DNA of 64,000 nucleotides from Cymbidium sinense (taxonomy: Eukaryota; Streptophyta; Magnoliopsida; Asparagales; Orchidaceae). The translations under genes were made by a program, and so were the position numbers. This document shows positions 22,408-33,600 of this stretch, one piece after another. Position 1 is the first letter of the stretch; every line of letters begins with the position of its first letter. The stretch spans positions 46,509,648 through 46,573,647 of the forward strand of contig CM038221.1 in the NCBI GenBank assembly GCA_021442155.1. Reading direction: 5' to 3'. The notes beneath the pieces are model-generated. The model had not been told where the DNA came from. It did no database searches and was given only the letters and a program-made list of their open reading frames with translations.

Positions 22408-22467
22408 ATGGCAAGCAAATTGAAGCCCACTTCCTCATCAGTTTTGGGGAGAAAACCGCAAGGAACT
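22408..22467 (+). pseudogene. 5' part of a short Ser/Lys/Arg-rich ORF split by an LTR element
   Basis: ATG at 22408 opens a frame beginning MASKLKPTSSSV, broken after about 19 codons where the LTR at 22468 begins. The 3' part continues after the LTR element from 26399 to the TGA at 26529-26531, in the same frame if one copy of the GAAC target repeat is counted. The whole would be about 63 codons, basic and serine-rich with a short hydrophobic segment near the end. A CACGTG box lies upstream near 22277. I do not recognise the protein. It may equally be the first exon of a longer gene. Confidence 0.4.
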
Positions 22468-23630
22468 TGATATGATCCCAAATCTTCTAATTGTCAAATT
22501 ATAACATACAACAATAAGAATTACAAGGTTAACAGACTCAGTACAGGAAGAAAGACCAAATACAGTCATACTTTACAGAGACTAAATAGACAGAGACAAG
22601 ATATGATAACAATAGAGCCGAAAAGATTACAAGTATACTAATTCAGAGCATAAAATTAAAACAAATATTACAGAGTATAAATACAACATGTCCAGAATAG
22701 CACTAGAACTAAGGATCAGCTAGAATGATAACAGCTGCAACAGCATTAAAATCCCAAACTAACACCACAGAAATATAACACAACTGAATATAGATAGTTC
22801 CAGAGCAAAAAAAAAGAGCAGAGTTAGCATATGAAGTTAGATCAGAACTCAAGAATCAAGAAATAAAGAAGATCGACGACTAACAACTGTAACCAACTAA
22901 TATTCCAGAGAGACAGAAGTAAGAAATAGTGAATAAACGATCCATTGTAACAGAAAACTATCACTCATGTAGAGAAAGCTTAGATATCGGTTAAACAAAT
23001 AGTATAAATAGAGGATAAAAGACAAACAGAGGGTAATCAAGATTTTTAGAAAGAATTTTATCTTCTTCAGTCTCCCTCTTCTTCTCTTTCTCCTGCGCAT
23101 CTTTCCTCCTGGTTTTCCTCACCGGAAACCACAGTTCTTCAACGAAGAACCTAGGTTTCTCCTCGATCCCACCTCACCCCTTTTCCCTCCTCGAGTGATT
23201 CGTACTCGAGCATGAAGGAAACAAATCAAAGTAAAGGTTAAAGCAAGCTTCCCTCAGAAGTTTCATCCCACGGCCAAGAAGCAGCCGCATAAGCCTCTAT
23301 CAAAGGCTCAGATCAATTCCAAGGAACACAAAACCGAGCAAATCAGCCGCCACAAGCGTGTAATCAGGCGTGAATCAAGAAACGCTTGATCAAAATACCA
23401 ATCCAAGGGCAGATAAGAAACCAATCAATCTGACGGTTCAAGACTCAATTCACGAGAAACTCAATCCGAGTGATTAGATCCAATGGCCAAGAACAAAGGC
23501 ACTAATCCAACGGTTCAGAAAGCACCCAAAAAATCTTCCCCAATTATCAATTAACTCAGCCGGGTTCAGACCACTCAGCGAGTCAATTCACAGAACCAAA
23601 CTCAAGCCTAACCGGACCAAACTCATATCA
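22468..23630 (+). repeat. 5' LTR of gag-only element
   Basis: 1163 bp, TGATATGA...TCATATCA. It contains TATAAATA at 22676-22683 and 23003-23010. Compared with the 3' LTR it lacks about 70 bp near 22861, where the 3' copy has two AAGAAAT words. That is the expected footprint of a deletion between short direct repeats. Confidence 0.9.
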
Positions 23631-23661
23631 TTGGTGCTCTCGTTGATTACATCATACAGAA

Positions 23662-24700
23662 ATGGCAGAAGGAACAAGACACACATCAAAAACCCTAGAA
23701 GAATGTGTGACAAGGCTAAACAAAACAGATGAGCAAATGTCCTCAATCTCTATGATATTAAATGAAGTTTCAAGAAGGCTATCTTCTATAGAAGAAAAAT
23801 TAGAGAAAAACTCTCAAGAATAGCAACAAATCCAATCCCAGGTATGTACATCATCTCATATAGAATGTTATCCTCCAAATAGACCACAAACACAACAAAA
23901 TATTAGACCTATTAAAGTAGATATGCCAAGGTTTAATGGAGACAATCCAAAAGGCGTTGCAAGACTTTCATATTACGCTTATCAAGAACAAAAGTTCATA
24001 ATTGTCGGTTTACATGGATGGACTCCTTGGTATATCAATATATGCACTTAAACTTGCATTCATGGACACAATTTAAAGAATAGGTTATTCAGATTTGGTC
24101 CCTCTCATACGAGATTTGAGAGGAGAATTAACTAAATTACAGACAACAACAGTTAACTTCTATAATGATTTTGAAGAACTATAATCAAATTTCGCATTCC
24201 ACCTGAATTTTTATAAAGTCTTTTGAATCGTGGTTTAAACATGATATTAAGAGGGAAGTAAGAGCATTACGGCCTCCGCAAGCATTTGGCCAAACTAATG
24301 GAAGATAGGCTAGTTGATGACATTCACATGACTAGAAACTACAAGATCAGCCAATCTCCAGCAGTAAAACAACCTCAATTACAACAACAACCAATACTGC
24401 TTACTCTCACAAACACCAATCAACACAACAACAATCAAAATAAATAGCCAATAGCAATTCGTCGACACCTGAAATGGAAGAAAGAAGAAAAAAAAGATTG
24501 TGTTTCAATTGTGAGAAAAAATATCACAGAGGACATATATGTCAAGCCAAATTGTTTGCCTTCATGATGGCCAATGAAGACCAAGAGTATCAACTATAGC
24601 AAGATACTCAACCAGAAAGACAGTGGATACAAGAAGAAGTATTAGAAACAAGCTTAAACTATCAGCCATTCAATCCAAATAAGACAAATGACATAGAGGT
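23662..24700 (+). pseudogene. gag remnant with CCHC zinc knuckle
   Basis: ATG at 23662 starts a coiled-coil-like N-terminal part (TDEQMSSISMILNEVSRRLS). A stop lies at about 23821, and the phrase KVDMPRFNGDNPKG follows, typical of plant Ty3/gypsy gag. Further stops and frameshifts come after it. At 24501-24542 a zinc knuckle CFNCEKKYHRGHIC (C-x2-C-x4-H-x4-C) is preserved within a basic context. This is the nucleocapsid region that packages element RNA. The product cannot be full length. Confidence 0.8.
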
Positions 24701-25128
24701 TGTATAATTATAAACATTCTAAATAGTTCTAATCACTAACTTAGCTTATAATTATAATTCAAATATAGCCCAAATCTATAAAATACCATAGGACATATTG
24801 TAAAGAAGAAATGCCAGAGTTATAAGTAGAAGTTTGGAACACAACAAGCTTACCAATCTCAAATAAAGGGCCACAAAGAATTCCCATGAATACTGACCAC
24901 CACATTATAAGAATCTGGAGGTGCGGGGTACAACAAGGGCGAGAAACCTACGCTACATCAAGAATAGACCCTTGTAGAATAGAAGACCCTTGTACAAGAA
25001 GACAAGAAGTCCAAGGAAAAGGATTGCTATCAAATGATGATCCTAAGGTATGATCAATTTAGCAATCATAAAAGGGCAAGTCATAATGGTGACCTTGAGG
25101 GCAAGGTCAATGTGGGGGAGGGGAGTAA

Positions 25129-26393
25129 TGATATGATCCCAAATCTTCTAATTGCTAAATTATAACATAAAATAATAAGAATTACAAGGCTAATAGACTC
25201 AGTACAGGAAGAAAGACTAAATAAAGCTATACTTTATAGAGACTAAACAGACAGAGACAAGATATGATAACAACAGAGAAGAAAAGATTACAAGTATACT
25301 AATTCAGAGCATAAAATTAAAACAAATATTACAGTACAAATACAACATGTCAGAATAGCACTAGAACCAAGGATCAGCTAGAATGATAACAGTTGCAATA
25401 GCATTAAAATTCCAAAGTAACACCACAGAAAGACAGCACAACTGAATATAGATAGTTCCAGAGCAAAAAAAGACCCTGCAGTAGTTAGCAATAACAGAAG
25501 TTAGATCAGAACTCAAGAATCAAGAAATAAACTAATAAAATAACAGTTTTCATTATTTTGTAACAGAATGAATGAAACAACAGAATCTATCAAGAAATCA
25601 AGAAGATCGACGACTAACAACTGTAACCAACTAATATTCCAGAGAGACAGAAGTAAAAAATAGTGAATAAATGATCCATTGTAACAGAAAACTATCACTC
25701 ATGTAGAGAAATCTTAGATATCGGTCAGACAAATAGTATAAATAGAGGATAAAAGACAAACAGAGGGTAATCAAGATTTTTAGAAAGAAACTTATCTTCT
25801 TCAGTCTCCCTCTTCTTCTCTTTCTCTTGCGCATCTTTCCTCCTGGTTTTCCTCACCGAAAACTGCAGTTCTTCATCGGAGAACCTAGGTTTCTCCTTCG
25901 ATCCCAGCCGCACCCCCTCTTCCCTCTCTGGAGTGATTCGACGACTCAAACAGTCAAAGGAAACAAATCAAAGTAAAGGTTAAAGCAAGCTTCCCTCAGA
26001 AGTTTCATCCCACGACCAAGAAGCAACCGCATAAGCCTCTATCAAAGGCTCAGATCAATTCCAAGGAACACAAAACCAGTCAAGGGATCAAGCCGCTCAG
26101 AACCAAGCGCGTGTATTCCACTAATGGGCGACAGGAATCAAGAAATGCTTGATCAAAACACCAATCCAAGGGCAGATAAGAAACCAATCAATCTGACAGT
26201 TCAAGACTCAGTTCACGAGAAACTCAATCCGAGTGATTAGATCCAACGACCAAGAACAAAGGCGCTAATCCAACGGTTCAGAAAGCACCCAAAAAATCTT
26301 CCCCAATTATCAATTAACTCAGTCGGGTTCAGACCACTGAGCGAGTCAACTCACAGAACCAAACTCAAGCCTAATCGGACCAGACTCATATCA
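25129..26393 (+). repeat. 3' LTR of gag-only element
   Basis: 1265 bp, same ends as the 5' LTR. It differs by scattered substitutions and by extra sequence at about 25523-25600 and 26095-26135. Minus-strand ORFs within it (25513-25949) recur in the 5' LTR and are not genes. Confidence 0.9.
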
Positions 26394-26531
26394 TGAACCG
26401 CAAGGAAGGAAAGCTCAAAAAGCTCCCGATCTTCCTCTCTCGATTCTGCTACACGTCGATCGAACAAGCTTGGTGGGTTCTTGTCTATTTTTGCCTGCTC
26501 CCAACCAAACGAAAACTTTTCGTCCATCTGA
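26394..26531 (+). pseudogene. 3' part of the split Ser/Lys/Arg-rich ORF
   Basis: Continues the frame of 22408-22467 when the LTR element is skipped. It is serine/arginine-rich, then GGFLSIFACSQPNENF and a stop. A different frame over the same bases (from 26393, ending LFVHLK) runs into a GTAAGG donor-like site at 26534, so the true exon frame is uncertain. Confidence 0.35.
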
Positions 26532-27860
26532 AAGTAAGGCCAAATCCCGATTTGCCTTCGCATTCCGCCCATCCAACAGAAAGAGATTTTGTTGTTCGAG
26601 TGGTGATTGATGAAAGCAGAGAAGGGTTACAATGGGAGGAGCCTATCGGTTGGCAGATTCACCAAAAGGGGGGGAAGCTGTGGCAATTTTTAGGTTTTCT
26701 CCTATTATCAGACGTCATGATCACTGTACTCTTGAGATAATGGATGGGATCACCTTAAGGCTTGAGGGTCCTATCAACAAAACTCACACTATTGATAATG
26801 GATTCCCACTTGAGGCTTCCAATGCTTTCTTATTTGGATTTCCTATTACTTGGGATAACTTCACTGGGGAGTTCTCTACGAACAAACCATTTGAGTGGAG
26901 AATGCTAGAACACTAACTGGAGAATATATTTGACCCATCATTTCAGCAGAAAATTATCTTGTTGCGGAATTGGTGGTTGAGGAAAGTAGAATGTGTAATG
27001 GAAATGAACAGTAGCTTGAGTTCTTGAATGTGGAAAAGCTATGAGACTCTTTTATTCTTCCCCAATAATCAAACGCCATGATGCATATACTCTTGAGACA
27101 ACTGATGGGATCACCATAAGGACTGAGGGATTTATTAACAAAATACACTCTTGATAATGGGTTTCCTCTCGAGGCTTGCAAAACTTTCTTGATCGGCTTT
27201 CCTACTACCTGGATAGATTTTTCCAGTAGCTCTTTATGGGACAAATCCTCACATGCTGATATTTATTTAAGTGCCTCTAGGGTTGCTAAATGGTCTAATG
27301 ATTCTCTTGAGCACGTGCCTTTTGGATTTCCAGTTTAATATGAGAACATGATCCTTGACAATGTTCCTTCTACCTCTAATACTTTTGTTCATGATTCTTA
27401 TGCAAGACTTCATGAGGCTATACGTAAATTCACAGCCTTGGTATTAAGGTGTAATCCAGCTCATGTGCCTTTAGTGGACATAGGTTCTCATCATTTGCCA
27501 GAGAAAAATATTAATGATAAAAATTGGGAGGAGAATCATGGAGCTAATACGAGAGATGCTCATACTAATAATCACATTCAAGATGGTGAGGGTTGTGCAG
27601 CTAATTTGAGAGATGATCATACTGGCAACAATGATATTGGAGCTGACCATACTCCTGTTGATAATGATCCTGAAAACCATGAAGCTAACTACACTGAAGG
27701 AGTTCGTACTGAAACATGATCAAATTAGAAGATTGCACAGATAGTGGGGGTTCTCCAAATGGCGAGGCTGGGGTTAGTTCCTCAGTTGGTGTTGGTTCCT
27801 CTAGCTTGATAGCATGCTCTATGCCTTTTGTAGTAAAGAAGGTCAAGTTAGAAGATTGTA
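26532..27860 (+). pseudogene. Unrecognised degenerate coding region with an internal duplication
   Basis: Coding-like text shifts frame several times. FVVRVVIDESREGLQWEEPIG is followed after a frameshift near a G run (26670-26677) by FSPIIRRHDHCTLEIMDG and NGFPLEASNAFLFGFP. A second version of the same roughly 200 bp (26690-26895) follows at 27045-27245, recognisable by 'gggatcacc', 'ggtttcctctcgaggcttgc' and 'cggctttcctactacctgg'. From 27348 an open frame of 123 codons begins MILDNVPSTSNTFVHDSYAR and ends in an acidic Asn/Asp/His-rich tail. I do not recognise the family. Context suggests a transposon-borne or decayed gene leading into the UBA fragment downstream. Confidence 0.4.
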
Positions 27861-28280
27861 CAGATACTAAGGTTCTCCAAATCTAAAAGAGGAAAGTTTT
27901 CCAAGCTCTTCTAGCAGTCATTTCAAATCATATCTTGTTGGAATGGGGTTTTCATCGGTTCTTGTCGACAAAGTGAATGAGAAAAATGAGGAGGATGATG
28001 TGAATGTCCTATTGGAGGCTCTCTTTGCTCAATCCTTGCTTGTAAGCATCAGGTTCATTTGGAATCAAGCCCAGCTTCAATATCTTTATCTGATCATTTT
28101 AGTGCTGATAAAGAAGAAGATAGTTCACTTTTTGAGTTTATATTGGATGACAATGAGAATAAGTTCTCATGAGATGATGATGCAATGTCACATGTAGGTG
28201 TGGAAGAGAAGTCTTATTTATTAATGATGAATTTTACAGAGGAAGAGATAGAGTTGGCTATAAGTCACCTTGGTTTGAAG
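27861..28280 (+). pseudogene. UBA-domain fragment resembling a DRM-type DNA methyltransferase N-terminus
   Basis: In one frame SHFKSYLVGMGFSSVLVDKV is followed by DDVNVLLEALFAQS, which has the MGF...L...LLE.LF pattern of a ubiquitin-associated (UBA) domain. After a frameshift near 28035 the text reads DHFSADKEEDSSLFEFILDD, passes an in-frame TGA (28171-28173), and ends YLLMMNFTEEEIELAISHLG, a second UBA-like helix set. Paired UBA domains precede the methyltransferase domain in plant DRM proteins, which carry out RNA-directed DNA methylation. That domain is absent here. No intron is visible between the two UBA pieces, suggesting a processed or captured copy. Other UBA proteins are possible. 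Confidence 0.42.
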
Positions 28281-28460
28281 ATCTCGTCACACTCATCAGG
28301 GCGTGATGAGATGAAAATAGTTCGAGGCGCTTCAAAACACCAACTGTCACGCTCATCAGGGTGTGATGAATAGACTAAAATTGTTAGATGTTGCTCCCTT
28401 ATGCTGAAATACTATGAAATTTAGACTTAGAAAAAAAGGATGAGGTTTAAATGTGTAGAA

Positions 28461-28543
<83 letters not shown>

Positions 28544-29000
28544 TTTTATACAGGTGACTGAAGGCCTCGTTATGCTCATCAAGGTATAACAAGATTGAAA
28601 TTCGGTTGAGGTGTTTCAAAACACCAACCGTCATGCTCATCAGGGCATGACGAGCAGGCCAAAATAGTTCCAATGTAGCCCCATATATAAGGATGATGCC
28701 GAAATATTGATGAAATGCTGTCAAAATTTAGACTTAATTTTGGACTTATAAAGAAAAAGGGGAAGATGTTTAAATATGTAGAAATTGCATATATATATTT
28801 GCTTTTATGCAAGTGATTGATGACCTGGTTATGCTCATCAAGGTGCAATGAGATTGAAATTCGACCGAGGTGCTTCAAAACACCAACCATCACGCTCATC
28901 AGAGCGTGACAGATAGACCAAAATAATTTTGATGTAGCCTCATACGTGGGGATGGTGCCGAAATGCTGCCGAGATTCTGCTGGATTTTACATTGACAAAA
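28281..29000. repeat. Three tandem units, each with two hairpins
   Basis: Units begin near 28286, 28569 and 28828. Each contains a first hairpin, about 40 nt of linker with 'gaaat(a/t)', 'gaggtgcttcaaaacaccaa' and then a second hairpin 60-61 nt after the first. After it comes a tail with 'gatgttg' or 'gatgtag', 'tgccgaaat', 'tttagactta' and 'tgtagaaattg', then a (TA)n tract. Hairpins are at 28286-28307, 28346-28367, 28569-28590, 28629-28652, 28828-28849 and 28889-28910. The array follows directly on the UBA fragment. Confidence 0.85.
28467..28541. repeat. (TA)n microsatellite
   Basis: About 37 TA repeats inside unit 1 of the hairpin array. In unit 2 the same place has only a short TA run (28790-28798). 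Confidence 0.95.
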
Positions 29001-29882
29001 AACTCAAATAAATTAGTTTAAATTAAAAAATTCTAAGCTAATTTTAAAATTTATTTTGAGTTTCCTAAATTTTGAAGTAAACAAAATCATCAAAATTTGA
29101 CTCCAACTAAAATCAATGATTAATCAACTGCTCTCATATGAACAAATATCTCTCACTCAATATTTGAATTATCTTGGACTTCACATTGAGATAATCAAAA
29201 GAAAATTTCAATCATTTTTAAGATTGAAATATGCAATGTCTGGAAATATGTTTAGATAATTGATCATGAAGTAATTGAAATGAGTTGGATATTTTAGTGA
29301 TAAATATAAGCTTAGCACTTCAGTACCTCATTTCAATTGATGTGAAATATGATCTGATTGAATATATAATCAAAGCATAAGAGATCCCTTTGGAATTAAG
29401 ATATAGTCTTCAAATATAATTCACTCCAAGTAAATTAAAAAAAAAATCAAAGAATTCATAAGAGATTCTTAATGAAATTGAAGGATTGCTAATAAGCATA
29501 ATCAAGAAATTCTTGAAAAATATTTGAAACATATTATTCATCTTATTAAATGCTCAGATTAGATTAAAGAGAAATTGAACAGAGATAATAACGAGTTTGA
29601 ATATCATCAATAGATATAAGTAAAGTCTATTGAAGATCTAAAGACTAGACAACTCTCAATAAAAGAAAGCAATTAAATATTATTTCCATTGGATCTAACA
29701 AGCTATTAGAACAACTTAAAATGCCTTCAACGCCTTTCAATGCCACCGGATTCACAATGCATCGTACAAGCGAACATAAGGTGTTAATTAATGCTTCAAT
29801 TGAACCCTTGCACATATTATGAAGTAGAATTAAAACTCAAATTCAATACCTTAAAATTATACAAACATTCTTAAATATACCC
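29001..29882. other. Gene-free AT-rich stretch
   Basis: No coding or RNA gene is evident. It lies between the hairpin array and an LTR remnant and has no clear element boundary. Confidence 0.45.
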
Positions 29883-31713
29883 TCATGGGCCTCGACACTA
29901 CGTTGAATGCTTAAATTTAGTGTCTGAGGATGCTGCGCGAGTTACTTTCCGATTTGGTCTTAGGACCGGGTCTGGGTTAACAAAACCTAAAAATTTATTA
30001 ATAATATTATAAAAATTTCAACTTATTAAAATATATGAGAAGCTAATTATATCATATGACAGTAGATCTGATCCTCTATTTTTAAACTAATAGAGTTAAC
30101 ATGATCTAAAATATTAGTTAAATGACAAATCAATCAATTTACCTCGATGATGACTGTGTTGACTGAATATTTCAATAGGAGGAGATACTTTCATCAAAAA
30201 ATATAATTTTAATTTCAAATTAAACAAACTCAAATTAAATGTCAAACCAAATATGAAATCTATATATCATTAAGCTATAAATACTTGCATGTGCTCGAAC
30301 ATAGAGATTTTAAGTGTAAATTTTAATATTTGAAAAGGCTGCGTAGGCTAACTTAGAATTAAATGAAAATAAAATCTCATAATTTAAACATAAAATTATC
30401 TAAATTACTAAATACCCGCATGGGCCCCAACACTATGTTGAATGCTTAAATTTAGTATCTGAGGATGCTAAACGGGTTGCTTCCGGTTTGTCTTAGGACT
30501 GAGTTCGGGTTAACAAAACCTAAAAAATCTAATTATTATAAGAATTTTAATTTATTTAAACATATGATAAGCTAATTATATCATATGATAGTAGATCTAA
30601 TCCTCTATTATTAAACTAATAGAGTCGATAGGATCTAGAACAATAAATTAAATGAACAAACAATACATCCGATGATGGCTGTGTTGAATAGTCATTTCAA
30701 CCTGAGGGGATACTTTCATCAAAATATGATTCTAATTTCAAATCAAATTAACTCAAATTAAATGTCAATCTAAATGCAAAATCTAACACATCATTAAGTG
30801 TTAAATGCTTAAATGAAATTCAATCTCTAAAAATTTGAAGCAAAATCTAACCCAATTCACCTTACACAATAGTTTGTTGAAGGTGGCAAATTAAGAAAAC
30901 TCTAGCTCATAAAGGAGCTAATGCCAAATCAAGTGTTCTACTATGTTCACTCTCAATCAATCTCACACCAGTAAGGACATGACCCGTGTCTTCTAACTGT
31001 GTGGCTTAGCCAGTAGGCTTCACATATGATGCAATTACAACTAGAGTCCTCTAATCGGGTGGTTGCCGTCAAATGACATCTTTAAATTATGATCACGATT
31101 GTAGCTTGTATGCTCCCAATGGTTTTGCCTTTTGAGTTTTGAATCATAGGCTACACCTGATAGGGCAAAAATCCTCTATCAGTTAAGGTAGACTTAAGCA
31201 TGTCTCCTTAGACAAATACCACCCTAAGTCTACAAGAATTTCTTGGACGATGTAACCCATGTGTTGCTGATAAGGATCATTCGATCAGGTTGGGTCGACT
31301 ACCTCCTCTGACTAAGTAGACTAGGGACCGCGAGAGCCCGGGATGACGGAACCATGGGATCTAGATTAGACATGTCATCATTCTCCCAACCATCCACTTT
31401 AAGCTAATGATAATGAATTTCATAAATCTAAATTTCAAAATTCCACATGATGCTACTATATGCTATGCATTTAGCGATGTAACGACTAGCCTTAATTGAA
31501 AGTTCTCTCTCATTGGGAAGGATAATTAACTATAGGTGCTTGCGCCTATAGAAAACCTGAAACTAGATCTAAAGTCCTCACAAAATGAGGATGAAATCCA
31601 TGGGTAGTGTTTTATCTATTATCTCATCTACCTTTTGAAAATTACACCGACACTTAAATCGTACTCTCTTCAATGTGAGAGGTCGGTGAAAAATTTTCGG
31701 AGTACACAAATCA
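29883..31713 (+). repeat. LTR remnant of the gypsy family at 58.6 kb, with internal 530 bp duplication
   Basis: From 30640 to 31713 this matches 58850-59896 over its whole length. Shared words include 'aaaactctagctcataaagg', 'acaactagagtcct', 'gatagggc.aaaa.cctct', 'gggataattaactata' and 'ctgaaactagatctaaag'. It ends at 'agtacacaaatca' with no primer-binding site after it, so it is a solo or truncated LTR. The left part is a tandem duplication: 29883-30414 and 30415-30945 both begin 'catgggc.(t/c)c.acacta' and share 'gtctgaggatgct', 'gggttaacaaaacct' and 'aagctaattatatcatatga'. Confidence 0.72.
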
Positions 31714-31920
31714 TATTTTGAATATTATTTACTAACTAATGTCATCAAATCAATATTATCCAACTACCATTTTTTTACTAAATTTGTCGCTAATAATATT
31801 AATATGTGTCATATCTTATAAGGTTGATCAAAAACATTAAGGACTCCTATAAATTAGTTGCCATTCGCTCGACAAAAGTCATTGCTTATAAGTTCTCTTT
31901 TTCAACTCTAATATATATTT

Positions 31921-31955
<35 letters not shown>

Positions 31956-32860
31956 TAGTATGAAGGAGAACTTACACCTTGAACTTAAATTGCAAAGAAC
32001 TTAAAGATCTAAGTACTTATAAAGCTTTATGCAATATTTGATGCCAATAATAATTGCCATAAATCATCATCATATGATCACAATCATTTAACCAGCGTTA
32101 CTTGACTACAATATCTTAACTACTATCGCTTGAGCAATATAGTCCAACTACCTTTCTTTATTACCAGCCTCATCACTAATAATATAAATATATGTCATCA
32201 CTTATAAGATTAATATATACTGTCAATACAAATATGAGTCATACAACTTCAATACCCATTGTTGCTACAAACAAAGACATAATTCTTTGCCTATAATGCT
32301 ATTGCACACTATTAGTATAAATGTTAACATCAATGCAAGTTGTTGACACAATCATCGATGCCCATTAATATCATAACCATTAATGTCACTGCAAGATATT
32401 ATTTATTAGGTTGATGCATATTGTCGACACAAATATCAGCATCCTCTGTTGCCACTAATATAGGTGTGTGGCATCACTTATAGAGTTGCAAATTTTTGAC
32501 ACAAGTATTAATACTTACCAACTTCATCATCCTTTGTCATCACCAATATTTACACACACAATTGTCTATGAGATCAATGCACGCAGTTAATATTAATATC
32601 AATGAATGCCAAGTTTGTCACATGTTGTCGTCAATGACATCAATACATATCATCACCGATGATGTTAATACATGCCTATTACACCAACTCTTTTTATCAT
32701 CATCATGATTTATATTAAATGATTTCATCTTTAATACCCTCTCTTTAAAGGAGAATGAATGAGCATATCTTGAAGATAACTTAGATGCCTCAAGCCTACT
32801 TTTTCTTCTATGGAATCCAACATCTATAACCATATCTGTCATATTGTATTAATATTTTTC
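31714..32860. repeat. Degenerate Cys-free spacer with irregular ATCACTAATA-type repeats and (AC)n
   Basis: Loose repeats of 'atcactaatatta.tatgtgtcatcacttataagrtt' with 'gacacaaatat' recur near 31786, 32170, 32380, 32440 and 32535. They are too diverged and irregularly spaced to be a young satellite. An (AC)n run lies at 31925-31951. Open frames at 32496-32842 simply follow the repeat text and are not supported as genes. Confidence 0.4.
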
Positions 32861-33600
32861 TCAGTTTAGTGAAGGGCAAGCCATGTATTTTTTTTATTTA
32901 TTTTTGAATTTTTCACATAAACAAAATTATTTCTTATTGTGAACTAGAAAATTAGCATATGTAGAGAAGAGAGTTTTCATGTCTTAGCATTGTATTAATA
33001 TCAAAATACACATACATGAATTATGATAAATATTCATATATATATATATAGACACAAAGTCTAGTCATGGATTCTATTTAGTGTCTATAATTAAATTTTC
33101 TACTTTGTTTTTAAATCACCCATAATTATTCAATTGATATATAGCTGATTACATTAATACTTGAAAACGATAAAAAAAATCGGTAAAAATATTTTAATTA
33201 AAGTATAGTTAAAATAGATCTCAAAATTATCAAATAAATTCTTATATATATATAATATTAAAAATAATTTAAAATTTGCATTAAACTTTTAAAATAAAAA
33301 AATATTTAAAAATTATTTTATTTTACAGGATATCCAAATTCAATTCAAGTTATATTGATTTAGTAAAATATTCAACTTAAAATTTCTCCAGCTGGTTTTT
33401 ATTTTATTTTGAGCAATTAATATACATGCCACATTATTTTATCTATTTATATAATTAATACTTAAACTTTTATATTTATATATATAATATTTTCAGTGAT
33501 TTATATATATATATATATATAATATAATTTTTATATATTTACATATTTAATACTCTAAATTAAGTTTTTATATATATAACATTTTAATTTTTAATATCAT
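32861..33600. other. Gene-free AT-rich stretch left of the Tat element
   Basis: Only short TA tracts (33036-33050, 33506-33522) and A/T-rich sequence were seen. Confidence 0.5.

Larger units (their letters stand above)
22468..26393 (+). mobile_element. Non-autonomous LTR retrotransposon carrying gag only
   Basis: Two direct LTRs, each starting TGATATGA and ending TCATATCA (perfect 8 bp inverted ends), enclose a 1.5 kb interior. After the left LTR comes a primer-binding-site-like TGGTGCTCTCGTTG (23632-23645), and just before the right LTR a polypurine tract (25112-25125). The interior holds a broken gag and no protease, RT or integrase, so movement would have needed a partner element. Flanks share GAAC (22463-22466 and 26395-26398), consistent with a 4-5 bp target duplication. 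Confidence 0.88.

Noticed and set aside
24501..24542. Cellular CCHC zinc-finger gene
   Set aside because: The knuckle lies inside an LTR element at the expected gag position, with stops around it.
28356..28724. 122-codon minus-strand ORF through the (TA)n tract
   Set aside because: A third of it is a Tyr-Ile repeat from a microsatellite, and the rest covers the hairpin array.
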